This document shows, piece after piece, positions 39,614 to 53,821 of a DNA stretch of 64,000 bases. The translations under genes were made by a program, and so were the position numbers. Position 1 is the stretch's first letter; each line of letters opens with the position of its first letter. Below the pieces are notes generated by a model. The model was not told the origin of the DNA, did no database searches, and worked only from the letters and a program-made list of their open reading frames with translations. The stretch is from Opisthocomus hoazin (Eukaryota; Chordata; Aves; Opisthocomiformes; Opisthocomidae), in the NCBI RefSeq assembly GCF_030867145.1, contig NC_134415.1, forward strand, positions 11,014,417 to 11,078,416, read 5' to 3'.

Positions 39614-41080
39614 ATCACAGAATCACAGAATCACAGAATGGTAGGAGTTGGAAGGGACCTCTGTATGTCATCTAGTCCAAACCCCCTGCCAAGCAGGGAT
39701 TCGTACAGCAGGCTGCACAGGACCTTGTCCAGGTGGGTCTTGAATATCTCCAGAGAAGGAGACTCCACAACCTCCCTGGGCAGCCTGTTCCAGTGCTCCG
39801 TCACCCTCAGAGGGAAGAAGTTCTTCCTCATGTTCAGACGGAACTTCCTCTGCTTCAGTTTGTGCCCATTGCCCCTTGCCCTGTCACTGGGGACCACTGA
39901 AAAGAGTTTGGCCCCATCCTCCTGACACCCACCCTTCAGATATTTATAAGCATTTATTAAGGTCCCTCTCAGCCTTCTCTTCTTCAGGCTGAACAAGCCC
40001 AGCTCCCTCAGCCTATCCTCATCGGACAGATGTTCCAGTCCCCTCATCATCCTCATAGCCCTCCGCTGGACTCTCTCCAGCAGCTCCTCATCTTTCTTGA
40101 ACTGGGGAGCCCAGAACTGGACACAGAACTCCAGATGGAGCCTCACTAGGGCAGTGTAGAGGGGAAGGAGAACCTCCCTCGACCTGCAGCCACGCTCTTC
40201 TTAATGCACCCCATGATCCCATTGGCTTTCTTGGCAACCAGGACACACTGCTGGCTCATGGTCAACCTGTCATCCACCAGAACACCCAGGTCCCTCTCCA
40301 CAGAGCTGCTCTCCAGCAACTCTGCCCCAAGCCTGTACTGGTGCATGGGGTTGTTCCCCCCCAGGTGCAGGACCCTGCATTTGCCCTTGTTGAACCTCAT
40401 CAGGTTCCTCTCTGCCCAACTTTTGAGCCTGTCCAGGTCTCGCTGAACGGCAGCACAGCCTGCTAGTGTATCCACCACTCCTCCCAGTTTGGTGTCATCA
40501 GCAAACTTGCTGAGGGTACATTCTAACTCTTCATCCAGGTCATTGATGAAGTTAAACAAGACTGGGCCCAGTACTGACCCCTGAGGGACACCACTAGTTA
40601 CCGGCCTCCAACTAGACTCAGCACCGCTGATGACAACCCTCCGAGTTCTGCCATTCAGGCAGTTCTCAATCCATCTCACTGACCACTCATCCAGCCCACA
40701 CTTACTGAGCTGCCCTAGGAGGATGTTATGGGAAAGAGTGTCGAAAGCTGGCTGAAGTTGAGGTACACAACATCCACAGCTCTCCCCTCATCTACCCAGC
40801 CAGTCATGCCATCGTAGAAAGCTATCAGATTGGTCAAGCATGATTTCCCCTTGGTGAATCCATGTTGACTACTCCTGATAACCTTCTTTTCCTCCACTTG
40901 CTTGATGATGACCTCTAGAATGAGCTGCTCCATCATCTTTCTAGGGATGGAGGTGAGGCTGACCAGCCTGCAGTTCCCTGGGTCCTCCTTCTTGCCCTTT
41001 TTGAAGACTGGAGTGACACTGGCTTTTCTCCAGTCCTCGGGCACCTCTCCTGTTCTCCAGGACCTTTCAAAATGATGGAT
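39614..41080 (-). mobile_element. CR1 LINE copy, 5'-truncated, reverse transcriptase broken
   Basis: About 1.47 kb of CR1 ORF2 on the minus strand. Read from the right, it gives the finger and palm region (RTGEVPEDWRKASVTPVFKK, then [21 protein letters not shown]). Next come VPQGSVLGP, the catalytic F-A-D-D-T at 40491-40505, and the C-terminal part ending in [19 protein letters not shown]. The 3' tail is the triple TCACAGAA tandem at about 39614-39638. The frame is broken near 40752 and again near 40175, each by a small indel, so it cannot make a functional enzyme. The 5' breakpoint, near 41080, is approximate. There is no endonuclease domain. It is close in sequence to the copy at 44981-45990, so both belong to the same or sister subfamilies. 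Confidence 0.95.
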
Positions 41081-44000
41081 ATTGATAATAGTTACAAGTA
41101 AAAAAGGACTTTTTATGTAGAATGAGATATTTATGACTAACATAATGGTGTAGCATAGAGAGATACAGGTCCAATATGACAGGAGAGGATTTGAGCAGTG
41201 GCAACACCAGATGCAGTGGAGAGGAGTGCAGGCACAGGATGACAAGATACAGGACACAGGTTGGCACCGGAGACCCTGCAGCTATAAGCAATTCACCAGC
41301 AGTCACTTAAAGAAATGCAGACATGGAACTGGAGAAAATTGGTTTTAGGAGTAACAAAGACATTGAGGTCTCAGATCCTGCAGGATCAATCATGCACATG
41401 TATTACTGTCTTCACAGGCAACCCCACTGACCCAAGATGCCTGTGCACAGAACTGCTGATTCCTTGATAGGAAAATAAACCCGACAGCAAACTGCCAGGT
41501 TCATTACTGCCTAAGGAGTGTGACCATGAAAGGAAAGGAAAGGCCCATGTGCAGAGCCAGAAGCTAATGCAGAGCACTGATAGCTTCGCTTTTCCTTGTG
41601 GGTGAATTACACATACACTAAGGATGCTTAGAGACCCAGGCACACGGACACCTGTTGATACTTGCAGTTTTTCTTCTGCCTCCTATGTCATCATAGTCTG
41701 GCACCAATTTAGCATTTCCAACTGAGATTGTTGCATCAAAATTAAGCCTGGGGTTGCCCTGTGGCCAGATCTACTCAGCGCCAGAGGGTACAGGAAAGGG
41801 CAGCCCTAATTCTCCTTAGTGTTAATGCAAAATGATACCAGCATGGGTCTGAGCTTACTGTTACAGATGGCTTTAAGGCGTTTAATCATAGTTAAATTTG
41901 TTCTGCTGAGAGGGTCGCAGACAGCCCACAGTATTTCATATAGCTGTGTCTCATTGGGTGTCATTGTTATTGTGTTTAAAGCCTTAAAATATACGTGTTC
42001 CTTTGTCTGCGCTGTAGTTTTTCTGTCCTTGAATTCTGGTGCTCCTTTGTGATATCTGAGCCTCCTTAAGCATTAACATAAAACTCATACTAACTGCTTC
42101 TCAGTGCTCATGCAAACCAAAGAGAGTAGGAGAAGTGAAGCTCTGATTCAGTGGCTTGATATATCATAAGGCCCTGATTTACCTCCCAGTTACCGCTAAC
42201 AGAAAATGGCAGTTGCTGGGAATGAAAAGCCCATGGACCTTGACAGCATATGCACAATGCTGTTTATAGACAACAGCTACGTAATGGCTGACATTGAGGA
42301 ATTCTGCTTGGTCTGTAGCTTAGCTTCTCTCCTAATGCTTCCTGTAAACAACAGCAGCTGTCAAAACCAATGCAAAAAGAGGGAGGAGGAATGGTATAAC
42401 TTCATTTTTAAAAAATACACAGATAGTCAAGGCAATTTAATCTGTTAAACAATTGTGTTTAACTCTGAGGAGCACTGTCTGCACCCATCTCCTACTGACT
42501 TTAACCTCTCCTGTAAGTGAGCAAGCACTGCTGATATCAACCAACTGACCTGTGAGATGTATTCCCCTCTGACTCAGGAAACTCAACTGTAACAACTAAT
42601 TGTCATTCAGCCCATGTTAAGTAGAGCTTCTTATTTATTTTTGGTACAGGTTTCAGGATTTTCTGAGTGACATCTCTGGCAAATCTGCAGCTAAAACACA
42701 GTTTCTATATATCATCGACAAAGCAGCTACACTATCAGCAGCTATCCTCTTTTCAGAAGGATAGCCTGAGGGACAAGACAGCTATTTCTATGGGTATCAG
42801 ATTTCTGCCAGATTCTTTAAGCTTCCTCTGCTCTCACCTCCTGTCCAGCTCTCTGCCATAGACATGCCTCTCCAATTCCTGGGTAGCACCTTTATCGCTG
42901 CGGCCCTTCTGCCCTGCGATACTGATGTCCTGCTCTGATGCTTCATAATTCACTGCTAAGCAGTGGCCTTGCCCAGGCCAAAACCTTTTTTACAGCTACA
43001 AACCAATTTTGCTCTCTCATCCTATTTTCTCTGAGTATTGCTTCATCCAAGTGATTGTAACAGATTGTTTCAAGCTACACTTATTTTCCTGCTTAACTGC
43101 ATGCTTGCTTAGCCACCCTGCCTGGGCTGAAGCACTGCTCCTAGCATTGCCAGCAAGGCATTCCACAATGGATTCAAGTCCATGAACATGAAATGTTATT
43201 ACCCAAGGTCAGTATTAGGCCACCTGAACAGTCTCTGCGGGGATCTGTGTTGTCCATTTGGAGCTATGACTCCATGTGCCAGAGTTTCCTTCAGCTGGAC
43301 TTCTTGCATAATGAATGAAAGTGATAATACTGTTCCTTTCCATATGAGACATCATGATTAGTAACGTAAGCTGTCAAATATTTAGAGTCAATATTAACCA
43401 GGATGAGAACAATATGAAAACAAAACAAAAAGTTCATCCCTAAAGAACCTACACTTGTTCTCTTGCTAATAATTTTCCAAATCTTACTGCTGTTAGGGGT
43501 GCAGTGTAATACTGAGAGCGAAGTGTGAGAGTGACTGCAGGGAAATCTGAGGGATGATGAAGTCTGACTAAGACAACAAGCTGGGAAGCCACTCAACCCC
43601 TGTGCTCTGTTTTCACAAAATTAAGGGAAAGTCTGTCTCCAAGACAGACAAAGCTAGCTTTTATCTGTTCAGCATTTTAAAGGTTTGAACTTCTGATAAT
43701 TACTTATTTTGTGCTGCACTATGGAAAAAGATAGCCACGAAGTCTAGCAGTGTCCTCTGAAACTAAGTCATTAGCTGATAAAAAGAACTGTCTAGCATTG
43801 CTATTACTGCTAACAACTGCATTTAAAGGGATTCTGATATCAACTCAGTGGCTGAACAAGCCATGGAAAAATGTCTGCTAAATCATTATGCCTTGTGATC
43901 TTCATTTTGCTAGGATAGTAGGAGTAAAAACATATTTTAGGATATTTAATCCATACTATAGTCATAACATTGTTGCTCATTCTAGCAACAGCCACTGAAA

Positions 44001-44374
44001 GGCAGTGACCTGGGAAATTTATCGTCAGCATTTTGTGACCTTTATTTCAACAGACTTTTAAAATGAAGATTAGAAAAATAATTAGACACTGGAATTAAAA
44101 GTAACTTTCAAATGTTCTTGAATCCCAAAATAGCTGCTAAGGAAAGCAGTGTTGAAGTTTGGGATTGGATGTTAGTTAATGAAAGACAATTACTTTCACC
44201 ACCAGAAAAATCACCCCCCTGTGGCTTTCTGTGCAGGAACTGCTTTCTTCTCCTTCCTTGTTAGCTGCAGTAAATATATCTTCTTGCCTGGCAAGAAAAG
44301 TGGTTCAAATTTCTGTTGGAGGGTTTGTCTTTCAAGAGCAGGAGAGTTCACAGAACACCAAACTACAGGAAAAC
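41081..44374. other. Gene-free stretch between CR1 copies
   Basis: About 3.3 kb without recognisable coding exons or repeat ends. Open frames are short and show no conserved motifs. Confidence 0.55.
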
Positions 44375-47044
44375 ATACAAGGTCAAAGAAAGTGTACCCC
44401 CCTGATGAGCAAGACAGGCAAACTGGTAACAATGGATGAGGAGAAGGCTGAGGTACTCAACAACTTTTTTGCCTCGCTCTTCACTGCAACCTCTCTCTTC
44501 CCACACCTCTCAAGTGGATCGACCGCAAGATGGGGACTGGGGGAGCAAAATCCCTCGCACTGTAAGAGAAGATCAGGTTTGTGACCGCCTGAGGAGCCTG
44601 AACATACGTAAGTCTATGATGGGACCGGAAGAGATGCATCCCAGAGTCCTGAGGGAACTGGCTGATGTAGTTGCCAAGCCACTCTCCATGATATTTGAAA
44701 AGCCACGGCAGTCAGGTGAAGTCCCTGGTGACTGGAAGAAGGGAAACATTGCAACCATTTTTAAAAAGGATAGAAAGGAGGACCCCAGGAACTAATGACC
44801 TGTCAGCCCCACCTTTGTGCCTGGGAACATCATTGAACAGATCCTCCCAGAAGCTATGCCAAGGCACATGGAGGGCAGGGAGGTGATTCGAGACAGCCAG
44901 CATGGCCTCACCAACGGCAAGTCCTGCCTGACCAACCTTGTGGCCTTCTATGATGGAGTGACTGCATCAGTGGACAAGAGAATCACAGAATCACAGAATA
45001 TTAGCGGTTGGAAGGGACCTCTGTGGGTCATCTAGTCCAAACCCCTGCCGAAGCAGGGTCACCTACAGCAGGCTGCACAAGACCTTGTCCAGGCAGGTCT
45101 TGAATATCTCCAGAGAAGAAGACTCCACAACCTCGCCGGGCAGCCTGTTCCAGTGCTCCGTCAACCTCAGAGGGAAGAAGTTCTTCCTCATGTTCAGACG
45201 GAACTTCCTCTGCTTCAGTTTGTGCCCATTGCCCCTTTCCCTGTCGCCGGGCATCACTGAAGAGAGTTTGGCCCCATCCTCCTGACACCCACCCTTCAGA
45301 TATTTGTAAGCATATATTAGGTCCCCTCTCAGCCTTCTCTTCTTCAGGCTGAACAAGCCCAGCTCCCTCAGCCTCTCCTCGTAGGAGAGATGCTCCATTC
45401 CCCTCATCATCCTCATAGCCCTCCGGTGGACTCTCTCCAGCAGCTCCTCATCTTTCTTGAACTGGGGAGCCCAGAACTGGACATAGAACTCCAGATGGAG
45501 CCTCACTAGGGCAGTGTAGAGGAGGAGCGGAACCTCCCTCGACCTGCTGGCCACACTCTTCTTGATGTATCCCAGGATCCCGTTAGCTTTCTTGGCAGCC
45601 AGGGCACACTGCTGGCTCATGGTCAACCTGTCATCCACCAGAATACCCAGGTCCCTCTCCACAGAGCTGCTCTCTAGCAACTCTGCCCCAAGCCTGTACT
45701 GTTGTTCCCTCCCAGGTGCAGGACCCTGCATTTGCCCTTGTTGAACCTCATCAGGTTCCTCTCTGCCCAACTTTCAAGCCTGTCCAGGTCACACTGAATG
45801 GCAGCACAGCCTTCTGATGTATCTACCACTCCTCCCAGTTTGGTGTCATCAGCAAACTTGCTGAGGGTACACTCTAACTCCTCATCCAGGTCACTGATGA
45901 AGAAGTTAAACAAGACTGGGCCCAGTACTGACCCCTGAGGGACACCACTAGTTACCGGCCTCCAACTAGACTCAGCGCCGCTGATGACAGAAGAGCTGCA
46001 GATGTTGTCTATCTGGACTTCTGTAAGACCTTTGACATGGTCCCCCACAACATCCTTCTCTCTAAATTGGAAAGATATGGACTGTCTGGTGGATGAGGAA
46101 TTGGTTGGATGGTTGCATCCAGAGGGTAGTGGTCAATGGCTCAATGTCCAGATGGAGATCAGTGATGAGTGGTGTCCCTCAGGAGTCCATATTGTTTAAC
46201 ATTTTCATCAATGACAGAGACAGTGAGATCGAGTGCACCCTCAGCAAGTTTGAAGATGACACCAAGCTGCATGATGCAGCTGACATGCCTGACGAACAGG
46301 ATGCCATCCAGAGGGACCTGGACAAGCTCAAGAAGTGGGCCTGTGAGAACCTCATGAGGTTCAACAAAGCCAAGTGCAAGGTCCTGCCGCTGCAAGAGCA
46401 GCCCTGAGGAGAAGGACTTGGGAGCACTGTTGGATGAAAATCTGGACACGAGTCAACAACGTGTACTCGCAGCCCAGAAAGCCAACCTCATGCTGGGCTG
46501 CACCTCCACCCTGGTGAGACCCCACCTGGAGTCCTGCGTCCAGCTCTGGAGCCCTCAGCACAGGGCAGACATGGACCTGTTGGAACGGGGCCAGAGGAGG
46601 CCACAAAAATGATCCGAGGGCTGGAACCCCTCTCCTAGGAGGAAAGACTGGGAGAGCTGGGGCTGTTCAGCCTGGAGAAGAGAAGGCTCCGGGAAGACCT
46701 TATTGTGGCCTTTCAGTACTTAAAGAGGGCTTATAGGAAAGATAGGGACAAGCTTTTTAGCAGAGCCTGTTGTGATAGGACAAGGGGTAATGGCTTTAAA
46801 CTAAAAGAGGGTAGATTTAGACCAGATATAAGGAAGAAATTTTTTACAGTGAGAGTGGTGAAACACTGGCACAGGTTGCCCAAAGAGGTGATAGATGCCC
46901 CCTCCCTGGAAACATTCAAGGTCAGGTTGGACAGGGCTCTGAGCAGCCTGCTCTAGTTGAAGATGTCCCTGCTGATTGCAGAGGGCTTGGACTAGATGAC
47001 CTTTAAAAGGTCTCTTCCAACCACAGCTATTCTATGATTCTATT
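44375..47044 (+). mobile_element. Older CR1 LINE copy, split by a nested CR1
   Basis: The plus-strand CR1 ORF2 is carried in two blocks, about 44375-44980 and 45996-47044, interrupted by an opposite-strand CR1 at 44981-45990. The first block reads [20 protein letters not shown], then (after a frameshift) [12 protein letters not shown]-like fingers and [23 protein letters not shown]. The second resumes exactly where the first stopped with [18 protein letters not shown]. The catalytic motif is F-E-D-D-T at 46249-46263, with Glu in place of the usual Ala. The C-terminal part (VVKHWHRLPKEVIDAPSLETF) follows, and the copy ends in a TATTCTATGATTCTATT tail at 47028-47044. Several frameshifts and stops make it dead. 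It differs clearly from the nested copy, so it is another, older subfamily. Confidence 0.93.
44981..45990 (-). mobile_element. Younger CR1 LINE inserted inside the older CR1
   Basis: This is a 1010-bp minus-strand CR1. Its tail (tandem AATCACAG) is at 44981-44998 and its truncated 5' end at about 45990. A 5-bp direct repeat AAGAG flanks it (44976-44980 and 45991-45995). Removing the insert and one repeat restores continuous host CR1 sequence, so the boundaries are well supported. It encodes the reverse-transcriptase region from about [17 protein letters not shown] through F-A-D-D-T (45842-45856) to the C-terminus. It is nearly collinear with the copy at 39614-41080. A frame change near 45720 breaks the ORF. 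Confidence 0.95.
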
Positions 47045-50000
47045 CCTTCTGCTGCCACAGACTTTCCTGTGGAGCCTGCCTTCAGCTTGGTTATTTGTGC
47101 AAGATATAATACTGTCCCACTGCAGAGAAATGTGAGGATAATTTGGGGTGATCAGGCAGTCCAGAGATGGAGGAGCCATATGGAGATATCCACTGTTTCA
47201 GGATGCAAAGTAGATTCCACTGGAGAAGCTTTACATTGGAGCCCATTTTGCCTTGTATCTCATGCAGTTAGTTTCCCCAGAACGCTAAATGCATGCAAAT
47301 CCCTGCAATCTTGATTTGGCAGAATTTTGCATCTCCTTTCCACTAGTTGCCAACAAACTGATAATAACAAGTTGAAAACTATGTTAGATTCAGAACACTG
47401 ACACATGTATGAAGGAACAAACAGCACTGGACTTGACAGATTCTCAAGAACAGTAAATTTGTCAATTGACAGTGCTTCACTTTTTGTGGAGAAGTCAAAA
47501 TTGTCTTTTTCAGGCTAATAATCTCTTCCTAAGGAAAAGTATTTCAGTTAGAACATGGTTTTCAGGAGTAATATTCTCGACAGTTTCCCTCCATCTCTTC
47601 TGCTACTTTTATAGTGGCATTAACTACCTCTGGTTGAAGCCCATAATACTTCAGCAGCTGCTCAATTTGAAATGACAAAAAACCCTATAGACTTGGGGTA
47701 GCATAAACATGTTTAAAGACTTTTTATTTATAGAAAAGACTGAAAGACCTTTGTTTGTCTCATTCTTCCCAAGTGGTGCTAGCCAAAAATATTTCAATGC
47801 AATGCTTTTCAGTCAGAAACACTATTCCAAGGAAATGACGCCATTTAGTGGAATTGCATTCATTAGTGTCAAACTCATAAGAGAAATTAGCAATAATCAT
47901 GATACACACAGAGAGTATAGTCCAGACAACAGCTTGCCTCAAACTGCCAGCCACCTGACATAATCGTAAAAAACTGGGCCAAATCATGCATCTGGATAAA
48001 GCATTATTACATCTGACAGCCTGGATGCTAGATGATTAGCTGGCAGGGAACTAAGCTGTCCAGGTGAAGTTCATAGTATTCGGCTCAAGACGGAAAGGAA
48101 GAGACAAGAAAGACAGAAAGTCAGAAAGGGGAAGGAGAAACAGAAGCCCTCAGCAAAACTATTTTATGAAGTGACAGAGTCATTGTGTTAAAGAGCCAAG
48201 AGGGGGAAGATTCAAGCCTGCATATTTGGGCGTATAAAATTTAGATGCCTAAATGTATAGGTTTCCATTGTAGTCAGCGGAGATCTAAGTCTTTTGCACC
48301 CATGTAGGTGCCTATTGCTACCTGAGATGCCCTAGGGTATTCGACACCCACAGGTGGCTGGCAAATTTGATACAGGACCAACAGGAGACCTGCACCCCTG
48401 TTGAGCAACAACTCGAGGCCATGCAGTTGTGATAAGCAGGTATCACTGTCAATACAGTTTTTACTAGATACAAGCATTGGAATCCACAGAACTTGCCATT
48501 TAATCAAACACATATATCTGCTTCAAGATAAGCTGAATAACTCTCTAGACTCCAAAAACTGTGAAGCATCTTCTTTATGTTTGGGTAGGTCCAGGCACAC
48601 ACATAGCTATCCACTTACAAATGTCCAAGGCAGCCTCAGCTGCTGTTTTAAGAAGCATTCCTCTTTCAGAAATTTGCAGTTCTCTTCACTCAGCATTACG
48701 CATGTGAGGCTGGAGGAATGAGTGCCCTTTATAGCAAGTGTCTTCTGCATTTCATCTTTTTCAGCACTCACCAGGCAGTAACTTCTCTGCCATGAGGTAT
48801 AAGATCTGAGCACCCAGTCACCTGGAGTTGTAAAAATGCTGTTACCCTCTTTATGGCAACAATGGCTTTGAGGCATGGTGTTGAGATAAGCCCCCAAGCT
48901 ATTCTTGTTCTCTATTTTTACATAATACCACAGTTATGGTTCTTGATTTTGGTGAAGGAACTCAGGATAGATGGGTCTATTTTCACTCTTACACTTTAAA
49001 AGGTTATAAGATCCAAAAGCCCTCTACAAACTCCACGGACATTGCTGTCCACAAAATAATCCAGACTTGTAACTGTGGAGCTCCTGCACACCAGTTCAAA
49101 CACATACCTTCAAGGATACTGAAGGGTAGGAAGAGGTAATTATTCGTTCTCCCCTCTTGCTTTCTGTGAGCAGCTTCATATAAAAGCACACGGACACACT
49201 TCTGGTTTGCAACTAATGATACTTACTCCAGACAGTCCATCCCTACGAGTCAGTCAGATGCTGTTTTTTGCTATCCCTGGCCAACGTCTTGACCTTGCTG
49301 CACTCACCACTTGTTCACTGACTATTTGCAAAGAACAAGCTGTCCCCTTGGCTCCTCAGCCCCACTCAGCTTCACAAGCCCCGGTCTTAGTGACTCTTTT
49401 TCTTGCAATCTGCACCAAAGTTGGTATGGCTAGCCTAACTCTCCTTTGCCAAAGACCCTGAGTCTATCTCATGTCTGCTGCATCTTCCGCACGCTGTTTT
49501 GCAGTGATTGTGGAGTGCTGGTTTGGCTGGGCATTACATACATTACATGTTACCTACATCTACCCATTTGTCTGGAAGAGACCAGAGTAGAGTCTATAGC
49601 GATCAGTGCAAAACCTGAACACAGTGCTTGGTCACTGCATTTTAACAGTCATGCTACGTGCACAACACTAAACCATCTTTCTGTGTGTTGCAGAATGTGC
49701 CTTTGAAGCCCAGCTGTAGAGAGCCACTGGCTGACTTCGCAAAAGTCATGAGCTTCTTTCATCTACTTCAGAGAAAGCCCAAAGAAACATGTTAACAACC
49801 ACAATCAGCACAACCTTGGCTCTCTAGTCTTTGGTTGTGCTATACCACAGAGATCACGTTTGCAACTAAAGAATCAGCAGCGCATTGTGCTGATATTACG
49901 GTGGATGCAATTTTAGAAAGGATTAGAGTTTTGGGTTGTTTGTTTGTTTTTTTTAAGAAAGACATTGTAGCAACAGAGCCAATACTTCTGTTTAACAATA

Positions 50001-53000
50001 TTGCTACTTCACAAGAATACTGCATAGATGGTCAATACCCGAGTCTTCAGGTGGGAACTACATGTCACCAGAGCTTTGCAGGTTTTTGCTGCCAGCCCTC
50101 TGAGCAACAATGGATTGAGTAGAATCATTCTGTATCACACAGGTTTGCCTGAACAACAGTGTAAAATCACTCACATCGGGGAGTGCAACAAACTGTTTCT
50201 ATCTATCTAGCAGATCTGTCAGAAAAATATTGCTGTAGTTTTCAGGACTTCCAGACATGCAGTGGAAAGGAGCATCATTGTGGACTCATATGGAAGCCCC
50301 CAAAACAAGAAACTTAGCTTGTGTGGCCATATCTTTTCCAAGGCCATTTACAGTAGCAATAAGATGACTGAGCTACAAAGACCAGGTTAAAAATAAAGCC
50401 AAAACCTAACTAAATTATTAGCATAGAGTTCTACCCAAGTGTGAAATTGCTGTGAAAAATTTCCATGTTTACACAGTAAACTGAAGTACAATCCAAGGAG
50501 CATGTACTGTACTGAATCCATTAGGGAAAAAAGTTTACCCTGCCTTTATGAATTATTAATTTTAACTGGCACATAAAGTGACCCGCTGGAGAAGGGGAGT
50601 GTGCTTCAGTGGGTGGGAAGGGAATAGGGAGCAGAGTTTGCAGCTTACTGGTCTCCCCATTCCACTGGTATTTTCTCCTCCTCCAGCGTATCTTTTAGAC
50701 CTCTGATGTATATTCTTCAGCTTAAGAAAATATTAACAATCCTTGTCCTTAATTTTAAGCAAGCTAGACTGGGGAAAGTGTCAATGGGAAAAATGTTATA
50801 AGTTACTGTCTCATTATGACTTGACCAAATTTTAGCCACATTTGAGAGCTTTGTACTGAAAAATACAACCTCCTAGGGAAAATCTAGCATGTTTTAAAAT
50901 TAAAGCATGCTTCTCTCCCCTTTAGAAGGGAAAAATGCAATGATGCAATCACTCTCCAATATTCTCTAAACCGGGCTGTATAAGAGTCAGAGGAGACCTA
51001 TTTCAGAAAAGATAAAAAGACAGCTTTACGAGGACTGGAAAAGAACAAGGATAAGCCAGAAAACATAGGAAAACTATTTCTAGGCAACACAAATTTGCAG
51101 TTGACTAAAGCAACCATTGTCTGGACCTGTGAAAGAACTGCAGCTCTCCTTGGACTCACACTGACACCAAGAAAGACACTGTGGGCCTCTGTCACAACAC
51201 AGGAAATCCTGCAGATCACAGATACATCCGTGCTTACAGATGCTAAATGGCTGAAAATTCAAGGGGAAAGTGTTACAAGGACTAGGAAATGGACTGACGT
51301 GGTTTGGTGAAAATTACGTGACATGTTCTTCAGACTTGTACTGTTCTGAGATGAGTGGAGTTCCTAATTTGGTGGCACATCTACTTATGAAGGAAGCAAA
51401 ATAACTACCTTAACTGAACAGGGAACATGTGACAGTAAGCGGCAGGATGTTCACTTACAAGTAGTATGATGCTGTAGCATAAAAGATCTCCTGAGCTCTA
51501 TTTGCAAATTAAATTTGTTAGAATAGGTCTATGTCTTCCAGTTGAGTCCACATATAATACAAATGGAACAGCTTTAGCTTCCCAAGAGGAATTGTCAAGT
51601 CTGACATCATCACAATTCAGCCTGTGTCTACTGCCAACGTCTGAGGCAATGCCAGGCACAGTCACCTCAGTAGACTGGCAAAGAACAACCAGGAGAGCAG
51701 CTTTCCAGTTTTGGGGAAGTCTAGCAACGGTGGTGTACAGTGTAATTAAAACTAGAAACAGCAACAAATAAAATTCTATTAAGTAAAGACCTTGTCTCTT
51801 CTCTGTGCACTGTCCCTGGTGGTAAGTCTCCTTTCCTCAGCCACAGCAGAATGCTGCTTCCATCTGCACAGAGCACTCTATACCCAGATATGGCACTTGG
51901 ACAGTCTGTACCCTTGTGGGATCTGCTGTATTTTATATAAATTAAGCACTGTCCTTGGCACTCTGGAACAGGATGGACCTCTTTTCCTATCTTGTTTCAT
52001 TTGTAGAGAAAGCATTAAGCATGTAATTGTCACCTCTAGGAAGGACAAACAGTTTAAGAGATAAGCTTCTGCAAAACGTAGCAAAGACTGAAGAAAACTA
52101 AATCCATAAGGATTCCTACAAGCTCGTTATAAAAAACAAACAAAAAAACCCCAACCACATAACAAACCAAGAACACACAAAAAAAAGTCAAACTCCAGCA
52201 ATAAAAATACAATAGTCGCATTTGGCTTGATAACCCAATGGCTCCCTCTGCAGGGTGACACCTTATTTGGATAAAAAAACGGTCTTGCAATGTAATTGAT
52301 GCACATCTTAAGCTGTTTCCAATGAAAGCTGACCTATTCTTACGGCCAATGAATCCCTTATGTTCAGCTATAACCGTGTATTACATGCAAAATAAATATG
52401 TGGATATATTATATTTGAAGTACATTCCAATGCTGTCCCACTTAAAAATTTCTGTACATAGAAATTCAATCCCTTTCTCTACTGCTAAATTGATGCCATC
52501 TTCACAAACCTCCTTGCAATAAGGCAGAGATCTCAAGTATGTTGTGCATCCCTCTTTACTCACCAGAATCCACACATTTGAGCCGTTCTGTCAGAAAAGA
52601 ATGCAATCTTGCTGAAAGAATGTTACAACTGGTTGAAAAAGAGAAAAAATAGGAACATGGAAGGACATTTACTCAGAAAAAGGAATGCTTTGTTAGTCTA
52701 AAAATTCCATTTCAAAGAAGAATAAATGCCTTGATAAAGAAAGGAAGACATGGTTACCAAGTTTTCCTATATTTGACATTTTAGACATAATTTCTATTGT
52801 TGTTCATTATCTTTACAAGAAAGACATGATCATTTATATGTCTCTTTGTAGTGTTTCAAGGACCAGTTATTAAGAGATGATGTTCAAAAGGTAAGGCTTG
52901 GGACGTACTGTTCCTGGGAAACGTTCCATCTGCTTCAGGCAGCATCATGTCCATTTCTAATCACTGATATTTCACCTTGGAAATTGCCAGCATATGATCT

Positions 53001-53821
53001 CTCAAATTTTTGTTAAAAGCTGAAAGTCTTTTACAACAATACCCTGATCTAGATGTACAAAATGTTAGAGAAAAATCATAGTAAGTATGATTATTATTCT
53101 ATCACACATTATTGCTGCAATAGGTACCAATAAGCTATTACAATACAGTTATCGAAGCAAATGCTGCCCACTGTCAGTCCATTTCATAGCAATTCTCTGG
53201 AAACCAGACACAGTATTAACTTTAATAGAAGTAGCTTCAGGGCAGGAGAGAGACAGCTATATCTAAGCCTTTAGTTAAAATTTTAAATACATCTGATATT
53301 CATGAGTTGGACTATTTTGTGTAGCCACAAATAGCTCTGTTACTGGAAATATTTGTTTATTGAGCACCTCTGGAGGCTGTTACATACTCTTAAACATCCT
53401 AAGTGTGTACTAGTCATATAGCTACCATCACCTCCTCACACTAGAGGAAACATCAGGCATTGTTCTTGTATTTTTGAAAAGAAACCAATGTCTTCCTACT
53501 ACTACACTTTTTTTTTCCCCTGTCCTGTCTCACTGACCCCTCATTTAGAAGCTTTCAAGCATCTGCAAAACTGAAAACCATACATAGTTCTGTGATTTGT
53601 AAAGTTTCATTTTTTTCTGATGGGTTCAAAGAAAATCCTTATTTTATAACTATGTCTACAAGGCCTGCGTCATGACTAACAGAAGCCATCATGTGAAATG
53701 CAGGTGTAGACTGGTATTGTGTGATGTACACAGATGCCATACTAACACTATCTACCCAAGAGATCTTTTAGGCTCAGTGCTGAAAGAGAGTTCAGAAGCA
53801 GACAAAAATCCTCTTCTGTAT

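Noticed and set aside
45674-46048. 124-codon minus-strand frame that looks like an RT with a unique N-terminus
   Set aside because: It is a chimera across the nested-CR1 junction: the N-terminal residues are antisense of the older CR1 and the rest is the younger CR1.
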